Position numbers and translations under genes: made by a program
Shown: in pieces, positions 9,054 to 18,773 of the stretch
How the letters are laid out: the number at the start of each line of letters is the position of its first letter
Position numbering within the stretch: position 1 is the first letter of the stretch
The notes under the pieces: model-generated
The model's database searches: none
What the model was told of the DNA's origin: nothing
The model's input: only the letters and a program-made list of their open reading frames with translations
From: Devosia sp. Root685
GTDB lineage: Bacteria; Pseudomonadota; Alphaproteobacteria; Rhizobiales; Devosiaceae
Length of the DNA: 64,000 nucleotides
Reading direction: 5' to 3'
Assembly (NCBI RefSeq): GCF_001427875.1
Contig: NZ_LMHK01000002.1
Location: 623,682-687,681 of the forward strand

Positions 9054-9926
9054 CTAACGCGGATGCGTCACATCCCGCGTGCGCTGCAACGCATCCACCG
9101 TCTGCTCATACCGCTGGTTGGCGACCCCCAGAAATAGACAATCCACAATCGCCAATTGCGCAATCCGGCTGACCATCGCCCCCGCCCGCAGCCGGCTCTC
9201 CCGCGCCCGGCTGACGAGACACTCCTCCGCTGCCCGCGCTAATGGCGAATCCGGCGATCCCGTCAGCGCAATCGTCAGCGCCCCCGCTTGCCGCGCAATC
9301 TCGATATAACGCACCGTATCCGCCGTCTCCCCCGAATGGGAAAACCCAAACGCCACCGTTCCCGGCGGCGAGAGCAATGCGGCCGTCCACGCCTCATGCG
9401 GATCGGCCAGCAAAAACGCATTGCGCCCGATGCGAAACAGCTTGTGATGGAGGTCCTGCGCCACGAACTGGCTGGCCCCGATGCCGAACAGCAAAATTCG
9501 CTGCGCCTTGTCGAGCGCCGCCACCACCCGCTCCAGCGCCTCATAGTCGAGCCCCGCAACCGTCTCGTCGATCGCCAGCATTTCGAGCGAAGCAACTTTT
9601 GACGCCATCTCGCGCAGCGTATCGGATTTGGCGATCTCGGCTCCAAGGATCAGGTTCGAGCCATATTGCGCCGTCTCCTTGCCCAGTTCCGTCGCCAGCG
9701 ACATGCGCAATTGCGCATAGCCCGAAAGCCCCAGCACCTGGCAGAACCGCACCACCGAAGCGACCGATGTCTGACAGGTTTCGGCCAGTTCATAGATCGT
9801 CTTGTCGAGCACCAGGCTCGGCGTATCGCTGATGACGCTGGCCACCCGCTGCATCGCCGGCGTGAATTTCGCGGACGACGCTTCAATGGTCGATTGAATT
9901 CCCAAACCCATCCTCCCCTGGCCCAC
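9054..9926 (-). CDS. MurR/RpiR-family transcriptional regulator
   Basis: 290 aa from a GTG start; an ATG at 9911 would give 285 aa. The N-terminal RpiR helix-turn-helix (about residues 15-90, VLDKTIYELAETCQTSVASV and RFCQVLGLSGYAQLR) is followed by a sugar-phosphate-binding SIS domain (about 125-260, RILLFGIGASQFVAQDLHHK and AFGFSHSGETADTVRYIEIA). MurR proteins sense MurNAc-6-phosphate. The gene is divergent from the importer operon that contains AnmK, the kinase producing that compound, so this protein is the obvious local regulator. A palindrome in the shared promoter region is a candidate operator. Confidence 0.9.
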   Translation of the reverse strand: MGQGRMGLGIQSTIEASSAKFTPAMQRVASVISDTPSLVLDKTIYELAETCQTSVASVVRFCQVLGLSGYAQLRMSLATELGKETAQYGSNLILGAEIAKSDTLREMASKVASLEMLAIDETVAGLDYEALERVVAALDKAQRILLFGIGASQFVAQDLHHKLFRIGRNAFLLADPHEAWTAALLSPPGTVAFGFSHSGETADTVRYIEIARQAGALTIALTGSPDSPLARAAEECLVSRARESRLRAGAMVSRIAQLAIVDCLFLGVANQRYEQTVDALQRTRDVTHPR

Positions 9927-9963
9927 TGGCGCGCAATCACCCTAGCCCGAACCAGCCCAAAAC

Positions 9964-10000
9964 TGAAACAATGTTTCACTAAAACGCAATTTTCTGAAAC
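9964..10000. promoter_or_regulatory. Candidate MurR/RpiR operator
   Basis: A perfect palindrome TGAAACAATGTTTCA (9964-9978; 6-bp arms around AAT) is followed by a further half-site TGAAAC at 9995-10000. Both lie in the gap between the divergent regulator and importer operon, just upstream of the importer -35 box. The position and symmetry suit an RpiR-type dimer; binding is not shown. Confidence 0.55.
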
Positions 10001-10003
10001 TCA

Positions 10004-10031
10004 TTGACACACGCTGGCGCGACTTCATAGG
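10004..10031 (+). promoter_or_regulatory. Candidate sigma-70 promoter of the muropeptide importer operon
   Basis: A consensus -35 TTGACA (10004-10009) is followed after 16 bp by a weak -10 CATAGG (10026-10031), about 110 bp upstream of the binding-protein start. The strong -35 and weak -10 suit a regulated promoter. It sits next to the TGAAAC sites. Confidence 0.45.
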
Positions 10032-10139
10032 CTTGTCATGAACCACTGCCGCCGACAGGGCAGCCCAAGGGGTTGGAGCGGCAATGCACTTCACGAGATT
10101 GGCCTTTCCGCGATAGGCCGACAGCAAGGAGGGAATAAG

Positions 10140-11657
10140 ATGAACTGGACTAATCCTCGCAAGCTCATGACCGGGCTCGCCATCGCCACGGCGCTGTCCA
10201 CGGCCGCCGTCGCACTGCCGGTAGAGGCCGCGACGCTCCGCATGGCCTGGAGCCAGGACGCGACGGGCCTCGACCCGCACAAGCAGACCGCCTTCCCGTC
10301 CATTCGCCTGCTCGAACTGGTCTATGAGCCGCTCGTGCGCCTTGACCCCGATCTCAACGTCATTCCCGCCATCGCCACGAGCTGGGAATTCGCCCCCGAC
10401 GCCAAGACGCTGACCTTCAAGCTCGATCCGAATGCAAAATTCACCAACGGCGCCCAGGTCACCCCGGCCGACGTAAAAGCCTCGTTCGAACGCATTCTCA
10501 ACGAAGAAACCGCCGCCGCCGCGCGCTCCAATTTCCTCTCCATCGACACCATCGACACCCCCGATGATGCAACCGTCGTCTTCAACCTCAAGACCGCCGA
10601 CGTGCCGATCCTCGTCGCCATGGCCACCATCAATGCCGCCATTGTCCCGGCCAGCGAAATCACTGCCGGCACAATCGGCACGGAAGCCATCGGCTCCGGC
10701 CCCTTCAAGCTCGACAGCTGGGAACCCAATTCCCGCGAAGTCCTGAGCGCCAATGCCGATTGGGCTGGCGGCGACGTCAAGGTCGACGGCATCACCATTT
10801 CCGTCCTCCCCGACGAAACCGCGATCCTCGCCTCGCTCCGCGCCGGCCAGACCGATTTCGCTCTCCTCAACGACCCGCTCGTCGCCACCATGGTGCCCAA
10901 CGAGCCCAACCTGCAGCTCAACCGGGTCGCCGGCCTTGCCTATAATGTGCTGCAGCTCAATCCCTCGCGCCCGCCCATGGACAATCTGAAAGTCCGCCAG
11001 GCCATGTCCTGCGCCATCAACCGCCAGGAAATCGTCGACGCGGCCCTTGCCGGTGAAGGCAAGGTGACCGGTCCCCTGACCATGCCCGCCTTCGCACAGG
11101 ACCCGAGCACCCTCTTCTGCTATGAACAGGACCTCGAAAAAGCCAAGCAGCTCATGGCTGAATCGGGCGTCACCGGCTTCACCGCCAAGGTCATCGGCGC
11201 CACCGGCGAACCCCCGGTTGCCGCCTCCGAAGCCCAGGTGCTTCAGGCGCAGCTTGCCGAAATCGGCATCAATCTCGAAATCGAGATGATGGAACTCAAC
11301 GTCTATGTCGACACCTGGCTCGCCGGCAATTTCGACATGGCCGTCGCCCAGAATGGCGGCCGTCCGGACCCGTTCCCGATGTACAACCGCTACTTCACCA
11401 AGGACGGCAACCTCCTGAAAGTATCCAACTTCGTCGATGACACGCTCGATACCCTGATGCGTGAAGGCCAGGCCGAAACCGATCCGGCCAAGCGCGTCGA
11501 AATCTTCCACAAGTTCGAAAACCACCTCGTCGAACAGTCCCCGTGGCTGTGGCTCTCCACGGGCTATGGCTACACCGCCCAGCTTAAGACGGTTTCGGGC
11601 TTCGTGCCCTCGCCGACCGGCACGCTGTTCGGCCTGACCGAAGTTTCGATCCAGTAA
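10140..11657 (+). CDS. Family 5 ABC solute-binding protein (DppA-like), probable muropeptide binder
   Basis: 505 aa. The start at 10140 is fixed by a strong ribosome site AAGGAGGG (10126-10133) 6 nt upstream. A Sec signal peptide spans about residues 1-29 (MTGLAIATALSTAAVALPVEA core). The mature part has the family 5 fold: LRMAWSQDATGLDPHKQ, a LYEPL-like LVYEPLVRLDPDLN, and the characteristic NLKVRQAMSCAINRQEIVDA. It delivers peptides or glycopeptides to the DppBC permease. The downstream S12 hydrolase and AnmK suggest the ligand is a MurNAc-peptide or murein peptide. A hairpin follows the stop codon. Confidence 0.88.
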   Translation: MNWTNPRKLMTGLAIATALSTAAVALPVEAATLRMAWSQDATGLDPHKQTAFPSIRLLELVYEPLVRLDPDLNVIPAIATSWEFAPDAKTLTFKLDPNAKFTNGAQVTPADVKASFERILNEETAAAARSNFLSIDTIDTPDDATVVFNLKTADVPILVAMATINAAIVPASEITAGTIGTEAIGSGPFKLDSWEPNSREVLSANADWAGGDVKVDGITISVLPDETAILASLRAGQTDFALLNDPLVATMVPNEPNLQLNRVAGLAYNVLQLNPSRPPMDNLKVRQAMSCAINRQEIVDAALAGEGKVTGPLTMPAFAQDPSTLFCYEQDLEKAKQLMAESGVTGFTAKVIGATGEPPVAASEAQVLQAQLAEIGINLEIEMMELNVYVDTWLAGNFDMAVAQNGGRPDPFPMYNRYFTKDGNLLKVSNFVDDTLDTLMREGQAETDPAKRVEIFHKFENHLVEQSPWLWLSTGYGYTAQLKTVSGFVPSPTGTLFGLTEVSIQ

Positions 11658-11664
11658 TGACTCT

Positions 11665-11690
11665 CGGGGCCGGCTCCCAAGCCGGTCCCG
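11665..11690 (+). terminator. Intercistronic hairpin after the binding-protein gene
   Basis: An 11-bp stem (CGGGGCCGGCT with AGCCGGTCCCG, one G-T pair) lies between the binding-protein and permease genes, with no T-run. It is more likely a 3' mRNA stabiliser or partial attenuator than a full terminator, because the permease gene depends on the same transcript. Confidence 0.6.
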
Positions 11691-11712
11691 ACATTCCGGG
11701 AGACCGCGTTCA

Positions 11713-12672
11713 ATGAATTATGTGGCGCAACGCCTCCTGACGTTCCCACTGATCCTGCTCGGGGTCTCGGTTCTCGTCTTCGTCTCGATCCGCCTCGTGC
11801 CGGGCGATGCGATCACCGCCATGCTCGGCACCGAAGCCGGGCTTCTCACCCCCGCTCAACGCGCCGCCCTCGCCGCCTATTTCGGCATCGATCAGCCCAT
11901 CTGGTCGCAATATCTGCGCTGGCTCTCCGGCCTCTTCCAGGGCGATCTCGGCATTTCGTCCATTTATGGCCGCCCGGTCTTCAGCGTCATTCTCGAGCGC
12001 TTTCCGCTGACCCTGCAACTGGCCCTCATGTCCATGGTGATCGCCCTCGGCGTCGGCGTGCCCCTCGGCGTCTTCGCCGCCACCCGCAATGAAAAGCCCA
12101 GCGACCTCGTCGTCCGCATCCTCGCCATGCTCGGCCAATCGACGCCAAGCTTCGTCATCGGCGTCCTCATCATCTATGTGCTGTCGGTCTTTTTCGGCGT
12201 GGTCCCCGCCATGGGCACCTTCACGCCGCTCTTCGTCGATCCCCTCGCCAGCATCAGCCAGTTGATTTTCCCCGCCATCACCCTCGGCTTCGCCTTCGCC
12301 GCCTCGGTCACCCGCATTTCCCGCTCCGCCATGCTCGACGTTTTGAGCGACGATTATATCCGTACCGCCCGCTCCAAGGGTGCCTCGCAGCGCAGCGTGG
12401 TGTGGCGCCACGCTTTGCCCAATGCGCTCATCCCGGTCGTTACCCTCTCCGGCGTCGAGTTCGGCTATCTCCTCGGCGGCGCCGTTATTGTCGAACAGAT
12501 TTTTGCCCTGCCCGGCCTCGGCCGCCTCGTTCTCGATGCCATCACCCAGCGCGATTACGCGCTTGTGCAAGGCACCGTCCTCTTCATCGCTTTCAACTTC
12601 CTCGTGGTGAACTTGCTCGTCGATCTCGCCTATGTCGCGCTCGATCCGCGCATCCGGATCGGGGGGCGCTGA
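11713..12672 (+). CDS. ABC importer permease, DppB type
   Basis: 319 aa inner-membrane permease with about six helices. The N-terminus (YVAQRLLTFPLILLGVSVLV) and the short periplasmic motif VPGDAITAMLG are typical of DppB/OppB. The EAA coupling loop is DYIRTARSKGASQRSVVWRH, which contacts the ATPase. GGGAGA precedes the ATG. The stop shares one base with the DppC start (TGATG). It pairs with the next gene to form the channel for the binding-protein ligand. Confidence 0.92.
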   Translation: MNYVAQRLLTFPLILLGVSVLVFVSIRLVPGDAITAMLGTEAGLLTPAQRAALAAYFGIDQPIWSQYLRWLSGLFQGDLGISSIYGRPVFSVILERFPLTLQLALMSMVIALGVGVPLGVFAATRNEKPSDLVVRILAMLGQSTPSFVIGVLIIYVLSVFFGVVPAMGTFTPLFVDPLASISQLIFPAITLGFAFAASVTRISRSAMLDVLSDDYIRTARSKGASQRSVVWRHALPNALIPVVTLSGVEFGYLLGGAVIVEQIFALPGLGRLVLDAITQRDYALVQGTVLFIAFNFLVVNLLVDLAYVALDPRIRIGGR

Positions 12673-13514
12673 TGTCAAAACTGTTCCGCGCCTTCCTGCG
12701 TCACCCCTCCGGACGCATCGGCCTCGCCATCATTTCGCTCTATCTGCTTGCCGCCATCCTCGGCACGCTGGGCCTCACCCCGCATAACCCGCTCAAACTC
12801 TTCGCCATCGATCGCCTAAAACCGCCCAGCGCCACCTATTGGTTCGGCACCGACCTTCTCGGTCGCGACACGTTCAGCCGCCTCATGGTCGGCATCAAGC
12901 AGTCGATGATCATCGCCTTTTCCTCGGTCGCGCTCGCCACCCTCTTCGGCACCGTCATCGGCCTCCTCGCCGCCTGGTGGGGCACCCTGTGGGATGGCAT
13001 TCTGATGCGCATCATGGACGTGCTGCTGGCCTTCCCGGCCATCCTCCTCGCCCTCCTCATCATCGCCATTGTCGGCCCCGGCACCTCGACCAGCGTCGCC
13101 GCCATCGCCGTGGTCTATACGCCCATCTTCGCCCGCGTCGTCCGCGGCCCGGCCCTATCGCTGAAGCAACGCGACTTCGTCGACGCCGCCCGCACTTTTG
13201 GCAGCTCCCAGCCCTATATTTTGAGCCGCCACCTACTGCTCAATCTCGTCGCCCCGCTCGCCGTGCAGGTCACGCTCGCTCTCGCCTGGGCCCTCCTTAC
13301 CGAAGCCGGCCTTTCCTTCCTCGGCCTCGGCACCCAGCCGCCCACCCCTTCGCTCGGCCTTATGCTGGCCGAAAGCAAGAACCTGATGACCCAAGCCCCC
13401 TGGCTGATGATCTTCCCGGCTTTGACCATCATGCTCGGCATTTTGGGCTTTAACCTCACCGGCGATGCCCTGCGCGATATTCTCGATCCCCGCATGGAAA
13501 GGAGAGAAGCATGA
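12672..13514 (+). CDS. ABC importer permease, DppC type
   Basis: 280 aa. It has the OppC/DppC N-terminal segment and the family signature YWFGTDLLGRDTFSRLM, then five or six helices and the EAA loop DFVDAARTFGSSQPYILSRH. The start at 12672 overlaps the DppB stop; the frame is open 270 bp further upstream inside dppB, but that part is a shadow of the other gene. The stop overlaps the ATPase start by 4 bp. Confidence 0.92.
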   Translation: MSKLFRAFLRHPSGRIGLAIISLYLLAAILGTLGLTPHNPLKLFAIDRLKPPSATYWFGTDLLGRDTFSRLMVGIKQSMIIAFSSVALATLFGTVIGLLAAWWGTLWDGILMRIMDVLLAFPAILLALLIIAIVGPGTSTSVAAIAVVYTPIFARVVRGPALSLKQRDFVDAARTFGSSQPYILSRHLLLNLVAPLAVQVTLALAWALLTEAGLSFLGLGTQPPTPSLGLMLAESKNLMTQAPWLMIFPALTIMLGILGFNLTGDALRDILDPRMERREA

Positions 13515-15241
13515 CCCCCCTTCTTTCCGTCCGCGACCTCCGCGTCGGCTTCGGCCAGACTCCGGCCGCCAATGAAGTCGTCAAAGGCGTCAGCTTCGAC
13601 CTCGCATCAGGCGAAACCCTCGCCATTGTCGGGGAAAGCGGCTCGGGCAAATCCGTCACCGCCCTCTCGGTCAATCGCCTCGTCGATTTCGGCGGCGGCC
13701 ACATCACCCATGGCTCCATCCTCCTGCAGCGCAGCGACGGCTCTGTTCTCGATGTCGCCAAGTCAGACGAAAAAATCCTCCGCACCATCCGCGGCCGCGA
13801 TGTCGGCATGATCTTTCAGGAGCCGATGACCTCGCTCAATCCGGTGCACACCGTCGGCGCCCAGATCGAGGAAGCCTTCCGCCTCAATCGCGGCCTCCAC
13901 GGCGCCGAAGCCGAGCGCGCTGCCCTCGAAGTGCTCGACCGTGTCCGCATCCCCGACGCCAAATCCCGCCTCGGCTATTACCCGCACCAGCTTTCCGGCG
14001 GCATGCGCCAGCGCGTCATGATCGCCATGGCCCTCGCCAGCAGCCCACGCCTTCTCATCGCCGACGAGCCGACAACGGCCCTCGACGTCACCGTGCAGGC
14101 CCAGATCATGGCGCTCCTCGCCGAGCTCAAAGCCGAAACCGGCATGTCGATGATCTTCATCACCCACGATATCGGCCTCGTCGCCGGCATTGCCGATCAT
14201 ATCATGGTCATGCAGCACGGCCTCGCCGTCGAGCAGAACACAACCGACGCCGTGCTCGACAATCCCCAGCACGACTACACCAGACACCTCCTCAACGCCG
14301 TCCCCCACTTCACCTCCGGCAAGGCTGTCCGCGCCGACAACGAGCGCACCGAAACGAGCGAACCCATCGTCAAGGTGGACGACCTCGTCGTCCGCTTCCC
14401 GGTGAAAAAAGGCCTCTTCAAACCCAGGGGCGCCATTCATGCGGTCGACGGCGTCAGCTTCGATCTCATGCCCGGCGAAACCCTCGCCATCGTCGGCGAG
14501 AGCGGCTCCGGCAAATCCACCACCGCCCGCGCCATCCTCGGCCTCAATGAAAAGCACCGCGGCGCCATTGCCACCAAGCCTGGCCGCTCGCGCCGTCCCA
14601 TCCAGATGGTCTTCCAGGACCCCTTCGCCTCGCTCAATCCGCGCCTCAATGTCGAAGCGCTCCTCGCCGAACCGGCCATCGCCAATGGCCAGAAGCTAGA
14701 CGACGCCTTGCGCACCCGCATGCGGTTCCTCCTCGATCGCGTCGGCCTCCCCGCCGATGTGCTCACCCGCTATCCCCACCAATTCTCCGGCGGCCAGCGC
14801 CAGCGCCTCTGCATCGCCCGCGTCCTGATGCTCAACCCCGATGTCGTCGTGCTCGATGAAGCCGTCTCCGCCCTCGACGTTTCGGTGCAGGCCCGCGTCC
14901 TCGATCTCCTCGTCGATCTCCAGCACGAGTTCAGCCTCGCCTATCTCTTCATCTCCCACGACATGGCCGTGGTCGAACGCATCGCCCACCGCATCGCCGT
15001 CATGTATGCCGGCCAGATCGTCGAAATCGGAGAAGCCCGCTCGGTCCTATCCGACCCGCAGCACAGCTACACCAAGCGCCTGATCTCCGCCGTTCCCGCC
15101 GTCGAACGCCGCCGCCAGCACTTTGCGCTCGACGCCACCCAGGTTCCCTCCCTCGTCCGCCCCGCCGGCTACGAACCGCCCCCGGCCAACTGGCGCGAGG
15201 CCGGCCAGGACCATCGCGTCCGCATCGAAGAAGCCAAATGA
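13511..15241 (+). CDS. Fused dipeptide ABC ATPase (DppD-DppF in one chain)
   Basis: 576 aa with two complete nucleotide-binding domains. Domain 1 (about 1-265) has Walker A GESGSGKS, signature [15 protein letters not shown] and Walker [13 protein letters not shown]. Domain 2 (about 290-560) has a second GESGSGKST, signature [15 protein letters not shown] and Walker [13 protein letters not shown]. Each ends with an oligopeptide-type C-terminal region ([15 protein letters not shown] in domain 2). Domain 2 has Ala in place of the usual Pro in its DEP motif. Fusion of the two ATPases (GsiA/YejF style) replaces separate dppD and dppF. The stop overlaps the next start by 4 bp. Confidence 0.94.
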   Translation: MTPLLSVRDLRVGFGQTPAANEVVKGVSFDLASGETLAIVGESGSGKSVTALSVNRLVDFGGGHITHGSILLQRSDGSVLDVAKSDEKILRTIRGRDVGMIFQEPMTSLNPVHTVGAQIEEAFRLNRGLHGAEAERAALEVLDRVRIPDAKSRLGYYPHQLSGGMRQRVMIAMALASSPRLLIADEPTTALDVTVQAQIMALLAELKAETGMSMIFITHDIGLVAGIADHIMVMQHGLAVEQNTTDAVLDNPQHDYTRHLLNAVPHFTSGKAVRADNERTETSEPIVKVDDLVVRFPVKKGLFKPRGAIHAVDGVSFDLMPGETLAIVGESGSGKSTTARAILGLNEKHRGAIATKPGRSRRPIQMVFQDPFASLNPRLNVEALLAEPAIANGQKLDDALRTRMRFLLDRVGLPADVLTRYPHQFSGGQRQRLCIARVLMLNPDVVVLDEAVSALDVSVQARVLDLLVDLQHEFSLAYLFISHDMAVVERIAHRIAVMYAGQIVEIGEARSVLSDPQHSYTKRLISAVPAVERRRQHFALDATQVPSLVRPAGYEPPPANWREAGQDHRVRIEEAK

Positions 15242-16230
15242 GCAAGCCGCAAGCCCAACTGGACCGGGCGTTCCCCGCCCTCGAACAAGCCATCGCTTCC
15301 GGCCGCATTCCCGGCGGCGTCCTCGGTGTGATCGACCGCGACGGCAACCGCGCCACCCGCGCGATTGGCTCCGCGCAGACTGTCCCCACCAGTCGCCCGA
15401 TGACCGAGGACTCCTGGTTCGACCTCGCCTCGATCAGCAAAGTCGCCTTCACCACCGAGCGCATCCTCGCCCTCGCCGAAGCCGGCACCATCGATCTCGA
15501 CGCGCCGCTGACCACCGTCCTGCCCGACTACCGCCACTACAATCTCGACAATTGGGAGCGGAAGATCACCTTCCGCCAATGCCTCGGCCACCAGACGCCC
15601 TTCCCGGCCGTCTTCCCGCTCTATACCTATGGCCGCGACCCGGACCTGCTGCGCACTTTCCTGCTGCAGCACGAATTCCCCGCCGGCCCCGCCGTCTATT
15701 CCGACATCAATTTTATTCTCTTGGGGTTAGCCCTCGAACGCATCCACGGCAAATGGCTCCGCGAGCAGGACCCCGGCCCCGGCTTCGCCTGGTCCGCCGA
15801 TCCGCAAAACGCCGCCGCAACCGAACTCTGCTACTGGCGCCACCGCGTCCTCGCCGGCGAAGTCCACGACGACAATTGTTCGGCCATGCAGGGCGCCGGC
15901 AATGCCGGCCTCTTCGGCACCGTCCATTCCATGCTCGATTTCGCCTTCGACAAACTGACCAACGCCGGCCCCGACGCCCTGATCCGCACGCCCCTCAGCG
16001 CCCGCCGCACCCATGGCTGGGAGCGCCCCTATGATGGCTGGTCCGGCGGCGACAATTGCACAACCGAAACCATCGGCCACACCGGCTTCACCGGCACCGG
16101 CATCTGGATCGATTTCGCCCGCGGCCACGCCTGGACCCTCCTCACCAATCGCGTCCACCCCACCCGCCATTTCGACAGCGGCATTTTTGCGCTGCGCCGG
16201 GCGGTCGGTGACCGCATCAACGCCGAGTAA
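15238..16230 (+). CDS. S12-type serine hydrolase (beta-lactamase fold), possible muramyl-peptide amidase
   Basis: 330 aa with no signal peptide, so it is probably cytoplasmic. Catalytic motifs of the class C beta-lactamase/S12 fold are present: S65-I-S-K68 in [12 protein letters not shown]154-S-D in [10 protein letters not shown] (replacing YxN) and H281-T-G283 (replacing KTG). It lies between a peptide-importer ATPase and AnmK, overlapping the former by 4 bp. From memory, the Bacillus MurNAc operon has an S12-like enzyme (YbbE/AmiE) that cuts the MurNAc-L-Ala bond. The same role here would release peptide and amino sugar from imported muropeptides. A general esterase or D-Ala carboxypeptidase cannot be excluded. 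Confidence 0.8.
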   Translation: MSKPQAQLDRAFPALEQAIASGRIPGGVLGVIDRDGNRATRAIGSAQTVPTSRPMTEDSWFDLASISKVAFTTERILALAEAGTIDLDAPLTTVLPDYRHYNLDNWERKITFRQCLGHQTPFPAVFPLYTYGRDPDLLRTFLLQHEFPAGPAVYSDINFILLGLALERIHGKWLREQDPGPGFAWSADPQNAAATELCYWRHRVLAGEVHDDNCSAMQGAGNAGLFGTVHSMLDFAFDKLTNAGPDALIRTPLSARRTHGWERPYDGWSGGDNCTTETIGHTGFTGTGIWIDFARGHAWTLLTNRVHPTRHFDSGIFALRRAVGDRINAE

Positions 16231-16235
16231 AACAC

Positions 16236-17360
16236 ATGACCTTTGAACCAATCTGGGCCGTAGGCCTCATGACCGGCACGGTGCTCGACGGCAATATCGA
16301 CGTCGCCCTCCTCCGCACGAACGGCGAAACCGTCGAAAGTTTCGGCGCCTATACCCTCGCGCCCTATCCCCAATCGATCCGCGACCAGCTCGAAGAAACC
16401 CTCGCCCAGGCCCGAACCTGGGCTTTTGACGGTCCCGAGCCCGCAATCTTCGCCGAAGCCGAAGACGCCCTCACCCGCGCCCAATCCGCCGCCGTCGCCG
16501 CCCTCGTCAAAGACGCCGGCCTCAAAAACGCAGACATCGGCGTGGTCGGCTTTCACGGCCAGTCGGTCCTCCACCGCGCCCCTCAACCCGACCGCATCGG
16601 CGCCACCCGCCAGCTCGGCAATGGCAAGCTGATGCACGACATTCTCGGCATTCCCGTCGCCTATGATTTCCGGGCCGCCGACGTCCGCGCCGGTGGTCAG
16701 GGCGCCCCCCTCGCCGCCCTCTACCATCAGGCCCTTCTCAAAAAGATCGGTGCCACCGACGGCAAAACCGCCGTGCTCAATCTCGGCGGCGTCGCCAATG
16801 TCACCTTCTGGAATGGGCGAGACCAGCTCATCGCCTTCGACACCGGCCCCGCCAACGCGCCGATCAACGACTTCGTCAAAAGCCTCGGCCTCGGCGACAT
16901 GGACCACAATGGCGAAATGGCCCTCCGCGGCACGGTCGACGAAGAGCGCCTCGCAAAACTCCTGACCCACCGCTACCTCAGCGCCCCCTATCCAAAATCC
17001 CTCGACCGCTTCGATTTCCTCTCGACCATGGCCGATGGCCTCTCTGCCGAAAATGGCGCCGCCACCCTCACCGCCTTCACGACGGGCGCCGTCGGCAAAG
17101 CCCTCGACCTCCTGCCCCAGCGCCCCGAAAAGCTCGTCGTCTGCGGCGGCGGCCGGCACAACCCTGCCATCATGGCCATGCTGAAAACCCGCGCCGGCGT
17201 AGAAGCTGTCCCCGCCGAAACCGTCGGCTGGCGCGGCGATGCCATCGAAGCCGAATGCTTCGCCTTCCTCGCCGTCCGCGTCCTCCGCGGCCTACCGATC
17301 AGCTTTCCCACCACCACCGGCGCACCCCATCCGCTGACCGGTGGCGTACTCGCCGCCTGA
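16236..17360 (+). CDS. anmK: Anhydro-N-acetylmuramic acid kinase
   Basis: 374 aa, the usual length for AnmK. The N-terminal phosphate-binding loop [17 protein letters not shown] matches the family GxMSGTSxDG signature with T and V replacing S. Other family blocks are [46 protein letters not shown] and [12 protein letters not shown]. The enzyme hydrates and phosphorylates 1,6-anhydroMurNAc to MurNAc-6-phosphate in the cytoplasm. The next step normally needs the etherase MurQ, which is not in this window. It sits 5 bp after the S12 hydrolase gene. Confidence 0.95.
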   Translation: MTFEPIWAVGLMTGTVLDGNIDVALLRTNGETVESFGAYTLAPYPQSIRDQLEETLAQARTWAFDGPEPAIFAEAEDALTRAQSAAVAALVKDAGLKNADIGVVGFHGQSVLHRAPQPDRIGATRQLGNGKLMHDILGIPVAYDFRAADVRAGGQGAPLAALYHQALLKKIGATDGKTAVLNLGGVANVTFWNGRDQLIAFDTGPANAPINDFVKSLGLGDMDHNGEMALRGTVDEERLAKLLTHRYLSAPYPKSLDRFDFLSTMADGLSAENGAATLTAFTTGAVGKALDLLPQRPEKLVVCGGGRHNPAIMAMLKTRAGVEAVPAETVGWRGDAIEAECFAFLAVRVLRGLPISFPTTTGAPHPLTGGVLAA

Positions 17361-17362
17361 TC

Positions 17363-17782
17363 ATGGTTGTTTCCATCGAGGTCACCGAAAATCCCAGTGC
17401 CGAGGCGCTCGACCGCATCGGCAAGGGCCTCACGAGCTTCAACGAAGCCGATGCCGGCCCCGCCGATCGCCGCCCCCTTGCGGTGCTGGTGCAGGACGGA
17501 GATGAAAACCTCGTTGCCGGCCTGTCCGGCTACACCGCCTGGGGCTGGCTTTACGTGCAATGGCTCTGGGTCGCCGAATCCCAGCGCGGCCAGCGCCTTG
17601 CCGGGCAAATGCTCGCCGCCGCCGAACAGGAAGCGCGTGCCCGAGGCTGCCACGCCGCCTATATCGACACCTTCAATCCGCACGCCCTTCACGTCTACCA
17701 GAAGGCCGGCTACACGGTCTTCGGCGCCCTGCCCGACTTTCCCAAAGGCCGCACCCGCAGCTTTCTCTATAGGGATCTCTAG
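17363..17782 (+). CDS. GNAT-family N-acetyltransferase
   Basis: 139 aa. The acetyl-CoA binding motif lies at about residues 70-85 (VAESQRGQRLAGQMLAAAEQ; Q/RxxGxA type). The C-terminal strand-helix (HALHVYQKAGYTVFGALPDF) is typical of GNAT enzymes. The start at 17363 is 2 bp after the anmK stop, and its stop shares one base with the following GTG. The tight coupling suggests a role in the same operon, perhaps acetylating an amino group released from murein; the substrate is unknown. Confidence 0.85.
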   Translation: MVVSIEVTENPSAEALDRIGKGLTSFNEADAGPADRRPLAVLVQDGDENLVAGLSGYTAWGWLYVQWLWVAESQRGQRLAGQMLAAAEQEARARGCHAAYIDTFNPHALHVYQKAGYTVFGALPDFPKGRTRSFLYRDL

Positions 17783-18660
17783 TGAAATCTCTCAGCGGCA
17801 TGCTCTTTTGCGCCTCCGGCATCGTCCTGATGTGCTGCATGGATGCCACCGCCAAGGCCCTCGGCGCCGATCTCACCACCTTTCAGGTCGTCTTTCTGCG
17901 CTATCTCGGCTCGGCCATCTGGCTCACCCTCTGGATCGTCCTCACCGGCGCCTCCTGGCCCAAGCGCACCGACCTCGGCCGTCAGGCCCAGCGCGCCGCC
18001 CTCCTCGTCGTTACCGCCACGATGTTCTTCTACGCCGTCACCCACCTGCCCCTCGCCGTCGTCGCTGCCCTCGGCATGACGGCCCCGGTCTATGTCACTC
18101 TCCTCGGCGCCATTTTCTTCCACGAAAAGATCGGCCCCACCGCCTGGCTCGCCCTTGGCCTCGGCGCTGCCGGCTCCGCCACCATCATCTTTGCCGGCCA
18201 GACCAGCAGCTTCGGCGCCATCGAAGGCAACGCCCTGGCCTGGGCCGCCGCCCTCCTCGCCCCACTCACCTATGCAATCGTGGTTGCCCTTCTAAAACAC
18301 CACTCCAGCCGCGAAGACCCGGCCGCCATGACCATGGGCCAGTCCCTCCTCGCCGCCATTTTCGTATCCCCCCTCGCCCTCGGCGCCTGGCCCGCCATCA
18401 CGCTTGAAATCGCCGGCCTCGGTACGCTGATCGGCCTCCTCGGCGCCGTCGGCTTTCTCCTCCTGATCAACGGCCTCCGCCGCGTCCCCGTCAGCGTCTT
18501 CGCCGTCCTCGATTACACCGCGCTCATCTGGGCCGGTCTTTTGGGCTTTTTCTTCTTCTCCGAAATCCCCGGCCCCCAACTCTGGCTCGGCGGCAGCCTG
18601 ATCATCGCCGCCTGCGTCCTCAACTCCCGCCGCGCCGCCGCGCCGCAACCGGCAAGCTAA
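17782..18660 (+). CDS. DMT-superfamily transporter (EamA type)
   Basis: 292 aa from a GTG start overlapping the previous stop (TAGTG). There are ten predicted membrane helices in two EamA repeats (first CMDATAKALGADLTTFQVVF, second SLLAAIFVSPLALGAWPAI). The family blocks LAVVAALGMTAPVYVTLLG and VSVFAVLDYTALIWAGLLG are present. DMT proteins usually export amino acids or metabolites. As the last gene of the importer-AnmK operon it might export an end product; this is inference. A palindromic repeat follows. Confidence 0.9.
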   Translation: MKSLSGMLFCASGIVLMCCMDATAKALGADLTTFQVVFLRYLGSAIWLTLWIVLTGASWPKRTDLGRQAQRAALLVVTATMFFYAVTHLPLAVVAALGMTAPVYVTLLGAIFFHEKIGPTAWLALGLGAAGSATIIFAGQTSSFGAIEGNALAWAAALLAPLTYAIVVALLKHHSSREDPAAMTMGQSLLAAIFVSPLALGAWPAITLEIAGLGTLIGLLGAVGFLLLINGLRRVPVSVFAVLDYTALIWAGLLGFFFFSEIPGPQLWLGGSLIIAACVLNSRRAAAPQPAS

Positions 18661-18703
18661 GGGGGGGGCTCGCCTCCTTCCCCAGCGCCTACCAACCCTC
18701 GAT

Positions 18704-18773
18704 TGTCACCCCGGCGAAGGCCGGGGCCCATCCTGAGATCTCAAGATGGATCCCGGCCCTCGCCGGGATGACA
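18704..18773. repeat. Palindromic intergenic repeat, family D
   Basis: About 70 bp with ends TGTCACCCCGG and CCGGGATGACA and internal sub-hairpins (CCCGGCGAAGGCCGGGG; GATCTCAAGATGGATC). It lies between convergent genes. A second copy at 57370-58473 is split by an IS30-family element. It may also act as a bidirectional terminator here. Confidence 0.8.

Noticed and set aside
9942..11525. A 527-codon minus-strand frame
   Set aside because: Antisense to the binding-protein gene, which has a signal peptide, a perfect ribosome site and family motifs.
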